From assembly GCA_017501495.1 (NCBI GenBank), contig JAFVWV010000106.1, forward strand, positions 1 to 57,326: DNA of 57,326 bases, read 5' to 3'. Numbering within the stretch: the stretch's first letter is position 1; each line of letters starts with the position of its first letter. This document shows, piece after piece, positions 55,801 through 57,326 of the stretch. The DNA is from Bacteroidales bacterium (GTDB lineage: Bacteria; Bacteroidota; Bacteroidia; Bacteroidales; P3). The position numbers and the translations under genes were made by a program. The notes beneath the pieces were generated by a model. The model saw only the letters and a program-made list of their open reading frames with translations, was not told where the DNA came from and did no database searches.

Positions 55801-55996
55801 GGAATCTCGCCTGGTCTCGGAACGGCAGAGCCGAAGCCTGTGCGGAGTCCATGTCAGCGACATCCGCAGGGTTCGCATCACGCAGGGCCGCACTTTTCTG
55901 TACCCGGGTTTTTTCTTCCTGCCGCTGGCAGGCTTGTGAGCACGACAGCAGTACGACTGCCGCAAAAAGACATAAGTATCTGTAAAACGACTTCAT
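46844..55996 (-). CDS. Intact SpvB/FG-GAP/RHS polymorphic toxin lipoprotein
   Basis: A 3050-residue protein. Lipobox VLLSC (Cys19) marks a lipoprotein. About 245-350 is SpvB-like (TYPIHVPAGRQGVEPHPQLVYN, SVCGVGWDLP). Six DxNxDGxxD calcium-type FG-GAP repeats span about 690-1650 (DINGDGYPDLLY, DVNADGLPDIVK, DFNGDGFPDVIG, DVNGDGLPDFVN, DINGDGLVDKII, DMNADGLPDLVM), followed by a TcdB-middle-like region. RHS/YD repeats run from about 1900 to 2600 and the core FYHSDHLGSASW lies near 2760. The tip (about 2858-3050), after WNPIKMIDPTGD, has AIIHEIGGHAYYN, a metallopeptidase-like HExxxH. It lies 12 nt after the T9SS partner gene. Confidence 0.92.
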   Translation of the reverse strand: MKSFYRYLCLFAAVVLLSCSQACQRQEEKTRVQKSAALRDANPADVADMDSAQASALPFRDQARFRQPDKSVKSKRGHALWIETEGLSLAATDTAVVRSETYSVTSLYDDELPPLPQGMTNMTACAAGYRLLPGGEHFYPYAKLSVKYDPSRLPFGYTAEDIYTSYYDTVSAMWVRLERVAIDTVEHEIVSLTSHFTDFINELLKAPEMPETQAFVPTSISGLEAANPMAGYTTVAPPEANNMGTANITYPIHVPAGRQGVEPHPQLVYNSNGGNSVCGVGWDLPVQCISVETRWGVPLYDSVKETETYLLNGEQLLTSYDQKPAFARPYDNRTNGDVRFYPRVEGAFDSIIRHGTRPENYWWEVFDRNGTQYIYGDNNESRLRSQRARGVAKWYISKIIDRNGNTIQYKYFTYRRKEGGRNSGIRVYLDRILYTLPNGGSVDSSWYGYCVSFYYGSGRPDPVITGNYGVKENTCLLLDSVKTWYVRQTMCNGLTIDSILAHTQNTYILGLYKDFLSGMISETELYLQAGDALGIPSWLQQTDSSLIRGYRFLYSTSLTGKSRLDAAVEMSPSEWTHYAENVSTSDFNTPRCTLKYHRFNYQDSVDTVFGKHTTLATEIAGANNIFSHVYASPLGSSRNWNTGVNVGVGLGLGYETWFRTQNIEATANITPYTVSNGKSSLIDINGDGYPDLLYSSGVGNSTWYYQLFDPQNNQYNARRTYDLPTSGFSRSKSNGISVGLGINAGMEFDTSSAVATAGVNVAGQTNRTESQNTMYFADVNADGLPDIVKNGTVWFNNSHGNTISFDESYQYNPIADTPCEMGYYSLEGASALDASVFDTGNASITFVSSINDQPYDKDSLYVISNIKYDTLPSKNYDTVRRSAVRVWIAPFRGTVSISGSAALDERFDIARANTGGDGVHVSIQHNGIKLVGYDLVNSTPRSMNRQNVHVNKGDRIYFRVESLMDDKYDVVEWNPVISYAEASPTTVDCEGRNKYIFDASRDFLPWQEERFYMPYPGRVDINADYTFTSAMCDTVWLHIICADSLDSSEYWHDSCTILPGTAPTNAHFSITDTHIYDKASIRFEAYSRSRVDWTKLRWFPHIISKGFDDPAIPASSTVLDEDMNQQTVYSIDCHPSPIFPQEHYTLPDYMDLEVFKSLHRGWGVFVYNDSRMRTPIKESRIKLDTRYDGQYVDSLVDDPSAIIGDTNTAVEPSAMQAGMNNDIPNPDNTAVSKMNVVFDEYSKSRIWTAFAYRSFISANTTSMLNWQTTRTMLAHDELLHPTTNHSIAESGITNVGPNKESVQTGWGVHASIGAGIRIDSGDTVFSNLSPSACFNRSHGSHSLTSDFMDFNGDGFPDVIGENEVQYSRSTGGLSEFKAGSVPGSERGIQKTIFDAYSLQGGAAFAAYNRIFKESASVSIHERVRGTNINSDAPVCALSDDSLALSWMDVNGDGLPDFVNGTSVAINLGYDYYDMETLNGNPMPQNKSTNRPLRNSASYSYSKNTINPDFANTIHNTVNRSFSVGLGTNESDNASVVLYADINGDGLVDKIIGNQSVYFNTGWGFDGIPHALGYETKNHSKNHNVDLNGNFTYGCPVTFFLGATVKFQLSAGVAIGNSASTTEATLMDMNADGLPDLVMRTGFSGDNIDVYYNQMYSVDKLVSINSFYGNSIEIGYAQAGYSPMSRQRPTVMETLSVSDITGACNDVRKFTFSYSGYVHSVNERTPYGFSNVVVTQLMDNSPYRITKQRYRTDIYKMRGKKEWETVEDAQGHLYVEHKWEYELKQISDGEIVPIDMQHCFDATWPALNIARVLYFDPSNNGVKIETAEQYNHDGYGLVKQYINRNNIHTTDDDLFCRVQYTRCNRNQSALPQEIYVFDDSDNLLQYREARYYPNGLLESLILHNNSSASVTDYRYDPYGNVVHVTLPENDGGERPGYRYDYDNLVHQFRISATDTIWGDESRTDYDIRLGVPLRVFSVGGDSISYTYDDWGRPLTIRAPQEADTTVCPTIRYAYWDGSIPSPQLVLPHFHSFTGRPAAFGLLTPVTCQSYAGGPVWAQTIHRSRADANLSVETVLFADGHARVLQTRKTAVVNDIVTQVASGHTVYDDAGRAVRMYEPFVSGIPFCQYATPTDTGMVTQANYDILDRTVSVVIPAVGSTTTNVYDFASISGVNHFMTRTTDPGNNTSTTVSDARGLTLQSTDALGNMTLFAYSAAGLLQKSTDPDGFVTEYQYDMLGQMVSRNHPDAGLTEFLYDPAGHVIEESNMLGKIFYDYTYYRPRYKRYSYMPGNNVTYDYGVSGRNRGRLTQIVDGTGERWLDYDALGNVAYENRIVTIPDDYMTYYFGNSYSYDSWGRMLSMTYPDGEMVSYRYNAAGDLYGMDWTKGSQSGCFIGKIHYNKYGNRTYMEYGNHTATHYTYDRLQRLNHLQSTDRNNNKMQDISYTLDRVGNIAYMENLASSIGSLGGLYQHKYGYDNIYRLVDADGNGSCGNWNNRMEYTDGGRIGWKQTFANSAINNATAILNYGYCDTYQPHAPRRIKDTENQRLYDLQWDRAGNLGQCNTAKDDGSWLGSRHLFWTIDNRMHAAVDADNYSYYTYDYTGERTLKLTGRNSEMDVNAELQHTSAALDRPTLYPSPYLVMGMHGYTKHYYAGTERICAKTGGGFGESISKSFPDLQAAADSLFSQSRENIRCRELLQNVMECVVSYGHVPDAEMNVHLEGMPSHFRADAEIYLGEFHRVVEWCEHGSEEEDKVFFYHSDHLGSASWITDAHGDAVQHLQYLPFGEPFVDQRISGYSERFRFTGKERDEETGFGYFGARYMDHELMTMWLSVDRYADKYPFISPYAYCAWNPIKMIDPTGDTITLSPESWAIQKEAFLSVFDRDEKKIPFSYDNETKRMSYTGENGDYGFSDTQKEVIEHYRTLCEKDYNVSVQVVNNDEFIETSKGRTTLEKEFAMGMTVPTGEKSANVYISKFPLYLFNGKVARRPLRDVYQSIAIIHEIGGHAYYNSQEKYGAENNELTRVFENACRDIFTASYSRGTNEIRKGRASYEH
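48041..48428. repeat. Direct repeat of 41991-42405
   Basis: The copy within the intact RHS gene, encoding residues from CDTYQPHAPRRIKD to YAGTER. High nucleotide identity with the remnant suggests recent duplication or ongoing gene conversion. Confidence 0.9.
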
Positions 55997-56008
55997 AGCA
56001 TTGTTTTT

Positions 56009-57326
56009 TTATTTTACGACAAGTTTCATTGTCTGGCTTCCGCTTTCGGTGGTGATGGTGGCATAGTAGACATTGCCCGACGGCAGGGCGCCGTCGAAAC
56101 AATAGCGGTCGCGGTCGCAGTCGAAGAAGGTCTCCACAATCTTGCCCTGAACACTGTATATGGTTACCTGTACCTGTCGGGCGCCCGACACCTCGATGCT
56201 GAAGCGGCCCGTGGTGGGATTGGGGTAAATTGAAAATTGGGAATTGAAAATTGATAATTCTCCGTTTCCGTCGGGTCCTTTGCTGCCTTGACCGTGGGCG
56301 CCCATTGTGGTAGATTGTGCCAGCTGCCACAAGAGGGCGCCACGAGCGAGAGTGAATGTGCAGGTGTCGGACGGCAGCCACAGATTGTTGAAACGCACTT
56401 CGCCTGCAGTTGTTGCCGACGGAAGGACGATACCGCCGTCGAGCAGCAGCACGAGGCTGTCGGTTGGGAGGGGGATATTCCTTGTGTCGAATGCAAGAGA
56501 AAACTCGACATCGTCCGCACCAGAGGCCTGTATGCGCCATCGGCGGGCGAGCGTTTCGATATCGCCGCCATCGTGTACGAACAGCATCGGAGCGTCGTTG
56601 TCGCCGACAAGGACGAATGCGCCCTGTTGAAGGGTGTCGGCAGAGACGGTGAGAACGTTGCCGTCCATTTCGGAACGGCTGCACATCTGGTGTAGACTGC
56701 ATGCCGTATCGCTGCCGATACCAGTGATGCGGTGGTGGAATATGGCACTGTCGAGACGATGCCGCCACACACGGCTGCCGCCTGCGACGATATAGTCAAC
56801 TGGGCCGAGGGTGATGCCGTAGCGGATGGCCAAGACAGACTGCACACGGCGCAGGTCGGCGTTGCCGAGACGATGATTGAAATACAGCACTTCGGAGACC
56901 TTGATATTTCCGTTACCGACAGTAAGGCTGGCGTCGGCATCCGCGAGGTCTGGTGCCGACTGACGCAAGGTGTGTATGGCCGGCTTGCCGTCGGACTGAC
57001 CAGCATAGCGGATGGCGGTGCTGTCGGAGAGGATACGCTCAGTGGTCAGTCCGCGGACAACGCTGTCGGCGAAGACAAGCCGCCACACCAAGGCCTCGGT
57101 GTCCACGATGGGCTTGTAGACCACGACGATGGTGTAGTCTTCGGCATAAGGGATGCTGTCGAAATGGAGCGGCGCCACCGTCGCCGGATGGAAATTCAAC
57201 AGCGAGTCGGAAGACTGGCATTTCCAATGAAATGCCGGACTTGGGAATGCCGGTTCGGACTGTCCCAGTGCGGCGCTGCAGGTCAGGAGAAGGCCGGTGG
57301 CAAAAAGCAGATGGATGATGCGTTTC
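56009..57326 (-). CDS. T9SS-sorted surface protein, partner of the RHS gene
   Basis: The frame is open to the window edge and the last visible base can be the G of an ATG, so only two bases are missing. The N-terminus reads KRIIHLLFATGLLLTCSAALGQ, a signal peptide. The middle has a concanavalin/LamG-like strand region and the block VLYFNHRLGNADLRRVQSVLAIRYGITLG followed by HHRITGIGSDTA, frequent in Bacteroidota T9SS proteins. The C-terminal ~80 residues are a type A sorting domain (FSIYPNPTTGRFSIE, ending TMKLVVK), so it is exported by T9SS and anchored or released at the surface. Only 12 nt before the RHS lipoprotein gene. Confidence 0.88.
   Translation of the reverse strand, partial: KRIIHLLFATGLLLTCSAALGQSEPAFPSPAFHWKCQSSDSLLNFHPATVAPLHFDSIPYAEDYTIVVVYKPIVDTEALVWRLVFADSVVRGLTTERILSDSTAIRYAGQSDGKPAIHTLRQSAPDLADADASLTVGNGNIKVSEVLYFNHRLGNADLRRVQSVLAIRYGITLGPVDYIVAGGSRVWRHRLDSAIFHHRITGIGSDTACSLHQMCSRSEMDGNVLTVSADTLQQGAFVLVGDNDAPMLFVHDGGDIETLARRWRIQASGADDVEFSLAFDTRNIPLPTDSLVLLLDGGIVLPSATTAGEVRFNNLWLPSDTCTFTLARGALLWQLAQSTTMGAHGQGSKGPDGNGELSIFNSQFSIYPNPTTGRFSIEVSGARQVQVTIYSVQGKIVETFFDCDRDRYCFDGALPSGNVYYATITTESGSQTMKLVVK

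Overview
The window is a gene-dense piece of a Bacteroidales chromosome. This follows from type IX secretion (T9SS) sorting tails, an S46 dipeptidyl peptidase, a Bacteroidota-type LptD, DUF4175, WbqC and DUF6266-type proteins, and repeated matches to the Bacteroidota promoter -7 box TAnnTTTG. Retention of T9SS cargo and a Porphyromonas-like peptidase set suggests a proteolytic gut, oral or rumen-type lineage outside Bacteroides proper. The genus cannot be fixed from sequence alone.

Left part (1-17.9 kb) is mostly housekeeping. It holds the metG 3' end; a minus-strand operon of cell-wall amidase, GldA-like ATPase, pyrF and a membrane protein; lptD with a MerR regulator; and a minus-strand run for peptide and envelope metabolism (C69 dipeptidase, manA, small lipoprotein, DPP11-like S46 peptidase). 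A second run holds a Rieske-like lipoprotein, a glutaminyl-cyclase-like M28 enzyme, efp and a coiled-coil membrane protein. A Ser/Arg low-complexity secreted protein, aspartate kinase and smpB follow.

Middle part (17.9-41.9 kb) starts with an unrecognised gene directly upstream of smpB, preceded by a 95-bp dyad made of GTAC tetramers. Then come a PLD-type protein, aroB, an ECF sigma / anti-sigma / outer-membrane receptor cluster with two matching promoters, a Y-family polymerase with a YolD-like partner, dusB, a U32 protein, an MntP-like protein, rsmA, a TPR protein, tRNA-Lys and a DUF6266-type gene. A second, inverted copy of the GTAC dyad and a decayed T9SS protein follow, then a small acidic protein with wbqC, mnmG, ybeY, an HATPase and a DUF4175 giant.

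Right part (41.9-57.3 kb) is an RHS polymorphic-toxin locus on the minus strand. Gene order in transcription is: T9SS-sorted partner; a 3050-residue SpvB/FG-GAP/RHS lipoprotein with a putative metallopeptidase tip and exported immunity candidate; a displaced M23-peptidase tip with exported immunity candidate; a displaced metzincin tip with lipoprotein immunity candidate; and a scrambled RHS remnant. All three tips look like zinc hydrolases and all three immunity candidates carry export signals, so the array appears to be aimed at the periplasm or cell surface.

The strongest candidates for undescribed biology are the two 95-bp GTAC dyads with exact 11-bp phasing, and the RHS array whose toxins and immunities all point to an extracytoplasmic site of action.
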